Below, one piece after another: positions 42,113-50,190 of a stretch of 50,951 nt of DNA. Below the pieces are notes generated by a model that was not told the DNA's origin, ran no database searches, and saw only the letters and a program-made list of their open reading frames with translations. The first letter of the stretch is position 1. Every line of letters starts with the position of its first letter. The position numbers were made by a program, and so were the translations under genes. The DNA is from Pelagibacteraceae bacterium AG-325-E23 (GTDB lineage Bacteria; Pseudomonadota; Alphaproteobacteria; Pelagibacterales; Pelagibacteraceae): assembly GCA_003282945.1 (NCBI GenBank), contig QBYG01000010.1:1-50951 (forward strand), written 5' to 3'.

Positions 42113-42886
42113 TTATTTATTTTTCCAGTTAGGTTTTCTTTTTTGTAAGAAAGCTGATATTCCTTCTTTTGCATCTTGTGAAGCCATATTTAAAGTCATC
42201 ATTTTACTAGTAAATTTGTATGCATCTCCTAGCGGCATTTCTAATTGTTTGTAGAAAGCTTGCTTACCTATTTTAATCGTTAAATTTGATTTTGAAGAAA
42301 TAGTTTTTGCAATTTTTAAAACTTCTGAATTAAGTTTTTTACTTGGATAACAATCATTTATTAAACCTATATCTTTTGCATATTTAGCATTTATTGGTTC
42401 TCCAGTTAAAAGCATCTTCATCATAATTTTTCTGGTTACTTTTCTACTAACTGCAACCATTGGTGTACTACAAAACAAACCGATATTTACACCAGGTGTT
42501 GCAAATGTTGCTGTTGTTGTGCTGTAAGCCAAATCGCAACTAGCAGCTAATTGGCATCCTGCTGCATAAGCTGCACCGTGAACTTTTGCTATGACTGGTT
42601 TTTTTCCCTCTACAATTTTCATCATTAATTTTGAGCACAAGTTAAATAATTTTAAATGATTTGATCTATTTTTTATTCCACTAACTTCTTTTAGATTATG
42701 TCCTGCACTGAAACCTTTGCCTGATCCTTCCAAAATTACTACTCTGGTATTTTTGTCTTTGTCTAGTTTAATAAAAGTTTTTAAAAGATCTCTTAAAGTT
42801 TTAAATGATAATGAATTATACGTTTTTGGATCATTAATTATTACATTGGTTATACCATTGCCTAATTTTTTGATCTTAACGTTCAT
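42113..42886 (-). CDS. Enoyl-CoA hydratase/isomerase family protein, ECHDC3-like
   Basis: 257 aa crotonase fold. Oxyanion-hole segments GFSAGHNLKEV and KVHGAAYAAGCQLAASCDLAY are intact, so CoA thioesters should bind. The two catalytic Glu of classic hydratases are missing: the equivalent stretch reads TTTATFATPGVNIGLFCST, as in the ECHDC3 branch. Hydration activity is therefore doubtful; another thioester reaction, such as isomerisation, decarboxylation or hydrolysis, is possible. Gene neighbours are the CoA-binding protein downstream and the nucleotidyltransferase upstream (16 nt). Confidence 0.88.
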   Translation of the reverse strand: MNVKIKKLGNGITNVIINDPKTYNSLSFKTLRDLLKTFIKLDKDKNTRVVILEGSGKGFSAGHNLKEVSGIKNRSNHLKLFNLCSKLMMKIVEGKKPVIAKVHGAAYAAGCQLAASCDLAYSTTTATFATPGVNIGLFCSTPMVAVSRKVTRKIMMKMLLTGEPINAKYAKDIGLINDCYPSKKLNSEVLKIAKTISSKSNLTIKIGKQAFYKQLEMPLGDAYKFTSKMMTLNMASQDAKEGISAFLQKRKPNWKNK

Positions 42887-42902
42887 AATGAATTAATATT
42901 TC

Positions 42903-43277
42903 CTATTTTAACTTGCCATCTTCTCTCATTTTAGCTCTAATTTTTGTAGCTGAAATTTTTTGAATTTCTTCAGATAAGACTATTTCCTCAATCTTATACC
43001 CTACGCCTCTTCCATAGCATATATTTGTTATATTTGGGACCATCATGACCTTAAATCTACCTTCAAATTCTGGATTTAATTTATCTTCTATATTTTTTTT
43101 TACTGTTTCAAAATCAAAAGGGTTATCATCAACTCCTTGAACATCTCTAATTTGAATACAAACTTGACCCGTTTTTTTTATAATTTCTTTAAATAAAGTG
43201 TAGTGACCCTCATGGAAAGGTTGCCATCTTCCAAGCATCTGTGCGGTTGGTTTTTTATTGTCCCATTCATATGTCAT
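42903..43277 (-). CDS. Nucleotidyltransferase (cytidylyl/adenylyltransferase-like)
   Basis: 124 aa from the ATG at 43277, which shares TAATG with the kinase gene; a longer open frame reaches 43310 but lies inside that gene. The HxGH motif of the nucleotidyltransferase superfamily is at residues 22-25 (GRWQPFHEGHYTLF), and ISATKIR near 108-114 is the matching ISxTxIR motif. It would transfer a nucleotide from CTP or ATP to a phosphorylated substrate. It is short, with no fused domain. Similar small enzymes occur in marine phage and in cell-surface gene sets. The substrate is unknown. Confidence 0.85.
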   Translation of the reverse strand: MTYEWDNKKPTAQMLGRWQPFHEGHYTLFKEIIKKTGQVCIQIRDVQGVDDNPFDFETVKKNIEDKLNPEFEGRFKVMMVPNITNICYGRGVGYKIEEIVLSEEIQKISATKIRAKMREDGKLK

Positions 43278-43684
43278 TAATTTAATTCCTGGTAAATCTT
43301 TTCTGCCCAAACTTTAGCATCCATTGAAGTAACTTTAAAATCAAATTTTTCAGGTTTAACAAACATTTTATTTGTATCATCAAACCTTCCTTTTTTAATT
43401 GTATCCATCCAAATAGTATAGTCGGCTGGAAAAAGTTCTCGAGCAGCTGGTGTTGGACATACAAAATCTGCAACAACATTAAATCCTTGTATTTTAAATT
43501 CTAATGCTTTGCTCCACATTCTATTTGCCTGTTTTGTCCTTCCCTCTGGTGAAAAATCCCAATCGTTTGCGGCCTTTCTTACTTCGTCTGCATTAAGCCA
43601 TTTTGCGTTTAATAAAGGAACTAGATTTGATGCCAATGTAGTTTTTCCTGACCCAGGTAAACCCATTATTAAAATTATTTTCAT
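43277..43684 (-). CDS. Adenylylsulfate-kinase-like P-loop kinase
   Basis: 135 aa. The Walker A is GLPGSGKTT (8-16), followed by LNAKWLNADEVR, as in APS kinases. DFSPEGRTKQANRMWSKA matches the RxxxxxRI region, and VVADFVCPTP corresponds to the catalytic FISP stretch, here altered. It is shorter than CysC (~200 aa). A phosphotransfer to a small hydroxyl substrate fits. True PAPS synthesis is unlikely: SAR11-type organisms are known to lack assimilatory sulfate reduction, and no cys genes are nearby. Pairs by 1-nt overlap with the nucleotidyltransferase, suggesting kinase then nucleotidyl transfer on one substrate. Confidence 0.82.
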   Translation of the reverse strand: MKIILIMGLPGSGKTTLASNLVPLLNAKWLNADEVRKAANDWDFSPEGRTKQANRMWSKALEFKIQGFNVVADFVCPTPAARELFPADYTIWMDTIKKGRFDDTNKMFVKPEKFDFKVTSMDAKVWAEKIYQELN

Positions 43685-43693
43685 TTAAGTAAA

Positions 43694-44134
43694 CTAAAGC
43701 ATTTGGATACCTACGCCAGTTTTTGGGTAAGTATAAAGATTATAATTTGCACAAAGTTCATCTCCTGGTTTAAGATCTTTTATAGATACCATAAAAAAAT
43801 ATTTTGCATCAGGTTTCTCTAATAAATTGTAATACATGTTTTCTAAATTATCATCATTATCATTAAATTTTTTTGCTTTAACAGTTGGATCAATTGGATC
43901 ACCAAATTTTAAAGTTGGTAAAACATTTGATACTAGTCTTTGAATTGTTGGACTATCTGAGTGATTGTAAAATCCACCTAATGGAGTTCTAATATATTTG
44001 TTTTCAAATTGTTCATCTCTAATATGAGTCACCCCAATAAATGTATTTGCTTTTATTTCTTTCGTTGCAAATAAACCAAGTCCCTCAATCGGAGAATGTT
44101 TAATTGTAAGTTCATCTGGTAAAGGTCTATACAT
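43694..44134 (-). CDS. SET domain protein
   Basis: 146 aa, nearly all SET domain. SET-N is IEGLGLFATKEIKANTFIG; the NHS-type motif is FYNHSDSPT; the C-terminal E..Y motif is DLKPGDELCANYNLY, contributing S-adenosylmethionine and substrate-channel residues. The usual post-SET Cys cluster is absent. SET enzymes methylate protein lysines; bacterial and phage members have few known targets. It is 9 nt upstream of the kinase gene and transcribed with it. The target could be a ribosomal or surface protein; unknown. Confidence 0.88.
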   Translation of the reverse strand: MYRPLPDELTIKHSPIEGLGLFATKEIKANTFIGVTHIRDEQFENKYIRTPLGGFYNHSDSPTIQRLVSNVLPTLKFGDPIDPTVKAKKFNDNDDNLENMYYNLLEKPDAKYFFMVSIKDLKPGDELCANYNLYTYPKTGVGIQML

Positions 44135-44148
44135 AGTTTTCGCACTTT

Positions 44149-45324
44149 CTATACAATATTTTTAGCTACCCACTTGTGAAATTGATGAGTGGGATTATCC
44201 ATATCAGGAGAAAAATTTCCACCATTATATGCATTGGAATTGCGGCCTATTTGCATTCGTTGAATGATATCTACATCTTCTTTTTGAATATCTTCCCATA
44301 GTTTATGATTTTGTTTTCTTAGGTGGTAAAATTTGTCAGATTTTGCTGCTATTTCTCCAACATAATATATCTCCATGTGCTCTAAAGTATTTTCATGATC
44401 TACTGGTTCTAACCAATATGCATAATAATGATCTTTATGAATACCTAACATTACATTAGGAAAGAGAGCAACATACTCTGCAATATTTTCTTTATTTTTT
44501 GGCCAATTAGGAAAACTTGGAAATTTTTTCTTCCCTTTAAATTTAGGATTATAATTTGTTGTTCCTTGTCCAGCAAAACGATTTGGTAGTCCTTGAATAT
44601 GATAATGATCATCTATTTTCGAATATTCATTTAAGCTAGGGTGTACCCATGGCAGATGATAGCTTTCACAATAATTCTCAATTGCAAATTTCCAATTACA
44701 TTTTGCTTTTAATTTAAAGTATCCAAAATCATTGGCATGATTTATTAATTTCCTATCTTTAATATTCCAAAATTTAGACCATCTTTTATCTAGAGGTTTG
44801 ATGTATTCTTCAAAAGGGATTTCATTATCACTAATATTAACAATTATTAAATCAAGCCAGACATAAGATTTTACCTCCTTAAGTTTGCTGTTTGATTTAT
44901 CAAACTTTGGTGTTTGATGTTTGTTCATTCCACCAATATGTGGTGTTGCAACTAATTCTCCATCTGATGTGTAAGACCAAGAATGGTAAGGGCATCTAAT
45001 TACATTTCTTATATTGCCAGCTTCAGTTACAAGTTTCACACCTCTATGACTACATACATTATGAAAAACTTTTATTTTATTTTTTTTATTTCTGATTATG
45101 AGTAATGGAAGACCAAGAAGGTCAAAAGGTTTTATATCGCCAGCTTTTGGTAAAGAACTGGATGTGCCAATAACAGTCCACTTGTCCTCAAATAGTTTTT
45201 TTCTTTCAATTAAAGTATATTCTTTGCTTGTATAGCATTCGTTTGGTAGACCATGCGCTTGGTCAATGGGTTTATTAACTATATCTAGTTTTTTCTTTTT
45301 AATAATCTTATATATCTCTGACAT
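44149..45324 (-). CDS. Rieske non-heme iron oxygenase alpha subunit
   Basis: 391 aa. The Rieske 2Fe-2S ligands are Cys91/His93 (CSHRG) and Cys111/His114 (CPYHSW). The mononuclear iron site is ENYCESYHLPWVH, with His223 and His228, and a later Asp near DVDIIQRM. The protein belongs to the broad group that includes choline monooxygenase, glycine-betaine dioxygenase GbcA and carnitine monooxygenase. O2-dependent demethylation or hydroxylation of a quaternary amine is a reasonable inference given ProXW next door. No reductase partner gene is seen in the window. TAATG junction with the methyltransferase. Confidence 0.92.
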   Translation of the reverse strand: MSEIYKIIKKKKLDIVNKPIDQAHGLPNECYTSKEYTLIERKKLFEDKWTVIGTSSSLPKAGDIKPFDLLGLPLLIIRNKKNKIKVFHNVCSHRGVKLVTEAGNIRNVIRCPYHSWSYTSDGELVATPHIGGMNKHQTPKFDKSNSKLKEVKSYVWLDLIIVNISDNEIPFEEYIKPLDKRWSKFWNIKDRKLINHANDFGYFKLKAKCNWKFAIENYCESYHLPWVHPSLNEYSKIDDHYHIQGLPNRFAGQGTTNYNPKFKGKKKFPSFPNWPKNKENIAEYVALFPNVMLGIHKDHYYAYWLEPVDHENTLEHMEIYYVGEIAAKSDKFYHLRKQNHKLWEDIQKEDVDIIQRMQIGRNSNAYNGGNFSPDMDNPTHQFHKWVAKNIV

Positions 45325-45953
45325 TATTTAGTCACTTCATATAGACCCAACCAAGCATTTACATCTTTGCTTGCTATATATTCTGACTTAAAAAATTCTA
45401 ATTCTCTCCACTTTTTTTCTTCAGTTAATTTTTGAATTTTTTTATCAAAACCATACTCTTCATGAATACCCTCATTTATTGTAAAGCAAATAAGACCTTT
45501 ATTTTTTGTGATCCGTATAAATTCATCAAGAGCTGGTGGTTTCACATGACTGAAGGTAAATGTTCCAACACACATTAATGCGTCGTAATCATTATCTTTT
45601 TCATTTATTGGTTTATTTAAATCAACTTTGTCTAATTTTTTATAAAGATTATTTGGAACTAAATCTAAAAGTTTTTGTGATAAATCAGCACCATAAAAGT
45701 TTGAAAAACCATACTTTTTAAGCTCTAAACCTACTAAGCCTGTGCCACATCCAGCATCATAAATTTTTATATTTTTATCTTTTTGATATTTTTCAAATAC
45801 CACTGAAGTTTCTTTTGGACCTGTGTAGTTCCAATCAACCATGTCTTTGTCATATTTATTATTTAGTCCCCACTCATCGTAGAATTCCATAACCTCTTTT
45901 GTTTCTTTAAGTTTATAAATGGGTACTTTGTTGCCAACGTCTTTCTGAGCCAT
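45324..45953 (-). CDS. Class I SAM-dependent methyltransferase
   Basis: 209 aa. Motif I is IYDAGCGTGLVGLEL (DAGCGTG at 66-72), followed by the acidic end of beta-2 (GADLS) and motif IV/V regions DALMCVGTFTFSHV and LDEFIRITKNKGLICFTINE. It resembles WBSCR27-like small-molecule methyltransferases. It is first in a two-gene unit with the Rieske oxygenase (1-nt overlap) and is divergent from proX. It may methylate an amine, acid or thiol. The substrate is unknown. Confidence 0.88.
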   Translation of the reverse strand: MAQKDVGNKVPIYKLKETKEVMEFYDEWGLNNKYDKDMVDWNYTGPKETSVVFEKYQKDKNIKIYDAGCGTGLVGLELKKYGFSNFYGADLSQKLLDLVPNNLYKKLDKVDLNKPINEKDNDYDALMCVGTFTFSHVKPPALDEFIRITKNKGLICFTINEGIHEEYGFDKKIQKLTEEKKWRELEFFKSEYIASKDVNAWLGLYEVTK

Positions 45954-46070
45954 AGAATTTAATATTTTTTTAACAATTTATTTATAAATAAGAGGGGTAT
46001 AAAGACAATTTTCACACAACTATGAGTTGAAACCAGTTTGCAATTTAACTCCCTATATGTTCTGATGAAC

Positions 46071-46090
46071 TATAATTAATTAATTAGGAG
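46071..46090 (+). promoter_or_regulatory. proX -10 element and Shine-Dalgarno
   Basis: Perfect -10 TATAAT (46071-46076) with no strong -35 at standard spacing, then AGGAG (46086-46090) correctly placed before ATG 46097. Upstream, CAACT-atg-AGTTG (46017-46029) and GAGTT (46024-46028) / AACTC (46047-46051) are inverted repeats that could bind an activator or regulator. The weak -35 suggests activation is needed (inference). Confidence 0.5.
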
Positions 46091-46096
46091 ATAATA

Positions 46097-47107
46097 ATGA
46101 AATTAAAAAGAATATTACTTTCTGCATTATTTGTTTTAGGAGTTACATCGTACGGTAACGTTGCTAATGCAAAGTGTGGAGACATTAGTATAGCTAATAT
46201 GAACTGGGCTTCTGCAAACTTTATGGCTGAAGTTGATAAAATTATATTAGAAGAAGGATATGGATGTACTGTTGAATTGGTGCCAGGTGCAACTCAGCCA
46301 ACTTTTGCATCTATGCAAGAAAAAGGTGAGCCAGATGTTGCTCCTGAGTTTTGGGCAAATGCAGCAAAAGTGCAGTTAGAAGCTGCTGTAGCTGAAGGAA
46401 AGCTTCACTCAATAAACAAAGCGCCAATTACTGGTTTAGGTGAAGGTTGGTGGGTATTGCCAGCAACTTTAGAGAAGCATCCAGAACTTACAACTGCCGA
46501 TGCAATATTAGAAAGACCTGATCTATTTCCGCACCCAGAAGATCCATCAAAAGGTGGATTTCATATTTGCCCTCCAGGATGGAACTGTGAACTAAGTAAC
46601 AGAAATCATTTTAGAGCTTGGGGAATGGAAGCAAAAGGTTGGGCTATAGTAGAGACTGGATCAGCCGCAGGTCTTGATGGTTCAATTGCTAAAGCTGCAG
46701 AAAGAGGAGAAAATTGGTTTGGCTACTACTGGTCACCAACTGCTATAATTGGAAAATATGGAATGATAGCTGTAGATATGGGTGAGTACGCTGGTAAAGA
46801 TAACTGGGATAACTGTTTATCAAAACCAGAACAAGAGTGTGCTAATCCTTTAAAATCTTCATGGGTTAAATCTGAAGTTTATAGTGTTGCAACTGATAAT
46901 TACAAAAAAACTGCTGGAAAAGAAGGTATGGATTATCTTAAGAAAAGAACCTACCCTGGTCCAGTTATGAATGGAATGTTAGTTTGGATGGGAGAAAACC
47001 AAGCTGAAGGTGCAGATGCAGCAATTGAATTTTTGAAAACACAAGAAGATGTTTGGACTAAGTGGGTTTCAAGTTCAGCTGCAAAAAAAATCAAAAAAGC
47101 ACTATAA
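46097..47107 (+). CDS. proX: Glycine betaine/quaternary-amine ABC transporter substrate-binding protein
   Basis: 336 aa with a Sec signal peptide (about 1-25, ending NVANAK). OpuAC/ProX family: NMNWASANFMAEVDKIILEE, the EFWANA segment, GEGWWVLP and the aromatic WFGYYWSP motif expected to form the cation-pi box for trimethylammonium ligands. It captures glycine betaine and related osmolytes in the periplasm; SAR11 homologs are known as broad-specificity osmolyte binders. Good AGGAG Shine-Dalgarno. A hairpin separates it from proW. Confidence 0.95.
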   Translation: MKLKRILLSALFVLGVTSYGNVANAKCGDISIANMNWASANFMAEVDKIILEEGYGCTVELVPGATQPTFASMQEKGEPDVAPEFWANAAKVQLEAAVAEGKLHSINKAPITGLGEGWWVLPATLEKHPELTTADAILERPDLFPHPEDPSKGGFHICPPGWNCELSNRNHFRAWGMEAKGWAIVETGSAAGLDGSIAKAAERGENWFGYYWSPTAIIGKYGMIAVDMGEYAGKDNWDNCLSKPEQECANPLKSSWVKSEVYSVATDNYKKTAGKEGMDYLKKRTYPGPVMNGMLVWMGENQAEGADAAIEFLKTQEDVWTKWVSSSAAKKIKKAL

Positions 47108-47121
47108 TTAGTGTAAATATT

Positions 47122-47148
47122 ACTGAACCCGTTTATAACGGGTTCAGT
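47122..47148 (+). other. Intercistronic hairpin between proX and proW
   Basis: Perfect 11-bp stem ACTGAACCCGT (47122-47132) / ACGGGTTCAGT (47138-47148) with a TTATA loop, and no T run after it. It ends 7 nt before the proW ATG. It most likely protects the proX mRNA 3' end and/or limits translation of proW, giving more binding protein than permease, as known for other ABC operons. Confidence 0.85.
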
Positions 47149-47155
47149 TAAAAAA

Positions 47156-48040
47156 ATGGATTTCTTAAATTCGATACCTGTAATGGATAGAACAGCTCTT
47201 AGAGAGCTGAAAAAGGGAATTGATTTAAGTTTTAAAGAGTTTTCAAGAGCTTATGGAGATGGAATAGAGAGTTTTTTTGATCCACTACTATATTTTTTAA
47301 TTTGGTTAGAAAAGTTATTAGTTAATAGTCCTTGGCCTTTAGTCATAGGAGCATTTGCTCTGTTGGCTTGGATTGGTTCTAGAAGTATTAAATTAGTAAT
47401 AGGAACAATAGTTTGCTTCATTGTAATTGGTTACTTTGGAATGTGGAAAAATTGTATGGCAACGGTTGCTATAATTTCAGTTTCTACACTCGTTTGTATT
47501 GTTGTTGGAATACCAATTGGAGTATTAATGTCAAAATCAAGAAGAGCAGAAAAAACTATTCTACCTATATTGGACATGATGCAAACAATACCAAGTTTTG
47601 TTTATCTTATTCCAATAATTATGCTTTTAGGTATAGGAAAAGTGCCTGGACTATTAGCAGTATGTATATATGCCTTACCGCCAGTTGTTAGACTAACTAA
47701 CCTTGGAATAAGGGAAGTGGATAAAGAAACACTAGAAGCAAGCGAGGCATTTGGTGCAACTCCAATGCAAAAACTAAAATCTGTACAAATTCCATTGTCG
47801 TTACCAACAATATTTGCTGGAATAAACCAAACAATTATGATGGCTTTGGCTATGGTGGTAATAGCATCGATGATCGGAGTAAAAGGTCTTGGAGTACCTA
47901 TTTTACAAGCTATTTCAAATCAGTATTTAGCGCTTGGAATGATGAATGGTCTAGCAATTGTAGCTTTAGCAATTATCTTTGACAGGGTTACTCAGAAGTA
48001 TGGTGAGAGAATTCAAAAGCACAGAGGTCAGAAAAAATAG
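47156..48040 (+). CDS. proW: Glycine betaine ABC transporter permease
   Basis: 294 aa. The start at 47156 fits, since the N-terminal DRTALRELKKGIDLSFKEFSRAYGDGIESFFDPLL is the usual ProW beginning. There are about six to seven membrane segments; the EAA loop is EASEAFGATPMQKLKSVQIPLSLP. It forms the homodimeric inner-membrane channel for ProX ligands. The ATPase partner ProV is not found anywhere in the window, and the next plus-strand gene is an MTHFR-like gene. Confidence 0.95.
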   Translation: MDFLNSIPVMDRTALRELKKGIDLSFKEFSRAYGDGIESFFDPLLYFLIWLEKLLVNSPWPLVIGAFALLAWIGSRSIKLVIGTIVCFIVIGYFGMWKNCMATVAIISVSTLVCIVVGIPIGVLMSKSRRAEKTILPILDMMQTIPSFVYLIPIIMLLGIGKVPGLLAVCIYALPPVVRLTNLGIREVDKETLEASEAFGATPMQKLKSVQIPLSLPTIFAGINQTIMMALAMVVIASMIGVKGLGVPILQAISNQYLALGMMNGLAIVALAIIFDRVTQKYGERIQKHRGQKK

Positions 48041-48102
48041 CCCTGACATTTTAGCTTACGATTTTTCTAGACAGACATTTTAAAATAAATAATTATCCAA
48101 TA

Positions 48103-48831
48103 ATGAATTTTTCATTAGAAATTGGACCTCACACAGATCTTGATACTTTACCTGAAGTTAAAGATGTTTACGTGACTATGCTACCTGGAGGAGATTATAA
48201 AGAGACTGCAGATAAGTCTGGTGATTTGGTTAAAAAAGGTTTTAATCCAGTACCTCACTTCCCAGCTAGATCAATAAATAATGAAGAAGAACTTAAAGAC
48301 TACATCTTGAGATGTAAAGATTTAGGCGTAAAACAGATATTGGCTATAGGTGGAAGTAGAGACCCAGTTGGAAAATTTGACAGCTCGTATCAAATATTAG
48401 AGACAGGATTATTTGATGGAATTAAGATTGGAATTGCTGGACATCCAGAGGGTAGTCCTGATATATCCGATTCAGAATTAGAAAAAGCAATGATAGATAA
48501 AAAGCCTTATGCTGATTATATAGTAACCCAATGGTTATTAGACTCTCAGCCTATCGTTGATTTCATTTCTAAGCAAACGATACCAGTTCATGTTGGAATA
48601 ACTGGGCCCATGAAAATTTCAAGCTTGATAAAGTTTGCAAATATTGTTGGTGCAAAAAATTCCATTAATTTTCTTAAATCTAATTTTAGTAAGGCATTAG
48701 ATTTATTGAAACCTAAAGACCCTAATGATCTAATTGGGAAAGTTAAATCGCATACTGATTATTTTCACATTTATACATTCGGCGGCTTGAAGGAAACAAA
48801 CAAGTGGTTGAAGGAGAATAACTATGTCTAA
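48103..48831 (+). CDS. Methylenetetrahydrofolate reductase-like protein (short)
   Basis: 242 aa, shorter than MetF (~296). The barrel of MTHFR is recognised: SLEIGPHTDLDTL at the start, FNPVPHFPARSI (as in PHITARN-type), LAIGGSRDPVG, IGIAGHPEGSPD, IVTQWLLDSQPIVDF and VHVGITGPMKISSL. It would bind FAD or folate and interconvert methylene- and methyl-tetrahydrofolate, or a related C1 form. Overlaps the GcvT-like gene by 8 nt, so it is coupled to a demethylase-type partner rather than to methionine synthesis. Confidence 0.85.
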   Translation: MNFSLEIGPHTDLDTLPEVKDVYVTMLPGGDYKETADKSGDLVKKGFNPVPHFPARSINNEEELKDYILRCKDLGVKQILAIGGSRDPVGKFDSSYQILETGLFDGIKIGIAGHPEGSPDISDSELEKAMIDKKPYADYIVTQWLLDSQPIVDFISKQTIPVHVGITGPMKISSLIKFANIVGAKNSINFLKSNFSKALDLLKPKDPNDLIGKVKSHTDYFHIYTFGGLKETNKWLKENNYV

Positions 48832-50182
48832 TGAATTTGACTATAGTAAACTAAGACACGTAACATCAGTAGATCAATCTGATAGAAAAGTGCCTTATAA
48901 TTTAAGACAAAGCGGACCAACAAAAGTTGAAATGTTAATTTCAACACGTGTAAGAAAATCACCCTACTGGCATTTATCAATGAAAGCAGGTTGTTGGAGA
49001 GCAACTGTATATAATCGTATTTATCATCCAAGAGGATATGTAAAACCAGAAGATGGTGGTGCAATGGTTGAGTATGATGCAATCGTTAATCATGTAACAA
49101 TGTGGAACGTAGCTGTTGAAAGACAAATTAGAGTAAAGGGTCCAGATGCAGAAAAATTTGTTGACTATGTAATTACAAGAGATGCTACAAAAATTTCTCC
49201 AATGAGAGCAAGATATGTAATTCTTTGTAACGCATATGGTGGAGTATTAAATGATCCTATTCTTCTTAGAATATCTAAAGATGAGTTTTGGTTTAGTTTA
49301 TCTGATAGTGATATAGGTCTTTATTTACAAGGCGTAAATGCTGACGAGAGATTTAATGTAGAAATTGATGAAATAGATGTAAGTCCGGTTCAAATACAAG
49401 GGCCAAAATCTAAAGCATTAATGAAGGATTTATGTGGAGATCAAGTAGATTTTGACAATATGCCATTCTACGGTTTAGCAGAAGCTAAAATCGGTGGTAG
49501 AAGTTGTGTGATATCTCAATCAGGATTTTCAGGTGAAGCTGGATACGAAATTTATTTAAGAGAATGTACTTTATATGCTGAGGATATGTGGAATGCTGTT
49601 CTTGAAGCAGGAAAAAAACATAGTCTTATGGTTATTGCGCCCGCGCACCATAGAAGAATTCAAGCTGGAATTCTTTCTTGGGGTCAAGATATGGACAATC
49701 AACATAATCCTTTTCAATGTAACTTAGGTTATCAAGTTTCGTTATCTGGAAAAGGAGAATGGGATAAGAAGTCAGACTATGTAGGTAAAAAAGCTCTTGA
49801 AAAAATGAAAGATGATTTAAAAGCAGGTCATAAACCATACAAACTTCAATTAGTTGGTCTAGAATTAGGTGGAAAACCAATTGAAGAGTATGCGCCTGAT
49901 TTTTGGTTGATTTCTGATGAAGGTGGCGGAGAACCTATAGGTTTTGTTACTTCCCCCTGGTATCACCCTGAAAAAAAACAAAATATAGCCATGGGTTATG
50001 TTCCTTTTGATGGAACATTAAACGCTAATGGGTTTCCAAAAGGAAAAGTAGGAACTAAGTTTAAGGTACACTTACCTGAAAAATATTCTGAAACTGCAGG
50101 CAAACCTGTTGATGCTGTAGTGGTAGATATACCATTTAAAGAATCTTACAACGCCAATACAAGAGAAGTTGTAAAAGGTTAA
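48824..50182 (+). CDS. GcvT-family folate-dependent demethylase, DmdA-like
   Basis: 452 aa. Strong Shine-Dalgarno AAGGAG (48811-48816). The GcvT/DmdA fold appears in STRVRKSPYWHLSMKAGC, YNRIYHPRGY, MWNVAVERQIRVKGPDAEKFV, LNDPILLRISKDEFWFS, VQIQGPKSKALM and GFSGEAGYEIYL. Several segments resemble the SAR11 DMSP demethylase DmdA, but the protein is about 80 aa longer and has an extended N-terminus and C-terminus. It probably moves a methyl group from an osmolyte or aromatic methyl ether to tetrahydrofolate. Whether the substrate is DMSP is not shown; a paralogous substrate is as likely. Confidence 0.85.
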   Translation: MSNEFDYSKLRHVTSVDQSDRKVPYNLRQSGPTKVEMLISTRVRKSPYWHLSMKAGCWRATVYNRIYHPRGYVKPEDGGAMVEYDAIVNHVTMWNVAVERQIRVKGPDAEKFVDYVITRDATKISPMRARYVILCNAYGGVLNDPILLRISKDEFWFSLSDSDIGLYLQGVNADERFNVEIDEIDVSPVQIQGPKSKALMKDLCGDQVDFDNMPFYGLAEAKIGGRSCVISQSGFSGEAGYEIYLRECTLYAEDMWNAVLEAGKKHSLMVIAPAHHRRIQAGILSWGQDMDNQHNPFQCNLGYQVSLSGKGEWDKKSDYVGKKALEKMKDDLKAGHKPYKLQLVGLELGGKPIEEYAPDFWLISDEGGGEPIGFVTSPWYHPEKKQNIAMGYVPFDGTLNANGFPKGKVGTKFKVHLPEKYSETAGKPVDAVVVDIPFKESYNANTREVVKG

Positions 50183-50190
50183 ACAATTGA

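Noticed and set aside
46097-48040. Complete ProVWX transporter
   Set aside because: No proV-type ATPase gene is present; the only ABC ATPase in the window belongs to the iron transporter.
48041-48102. Glycine riboswitch before the GcvT/MTHFR genes
   Set aside because: The 62-nt gap is too short, and no glycine aptamer-like stems were seen; a short repeat of GACATTTTA is all it holds.
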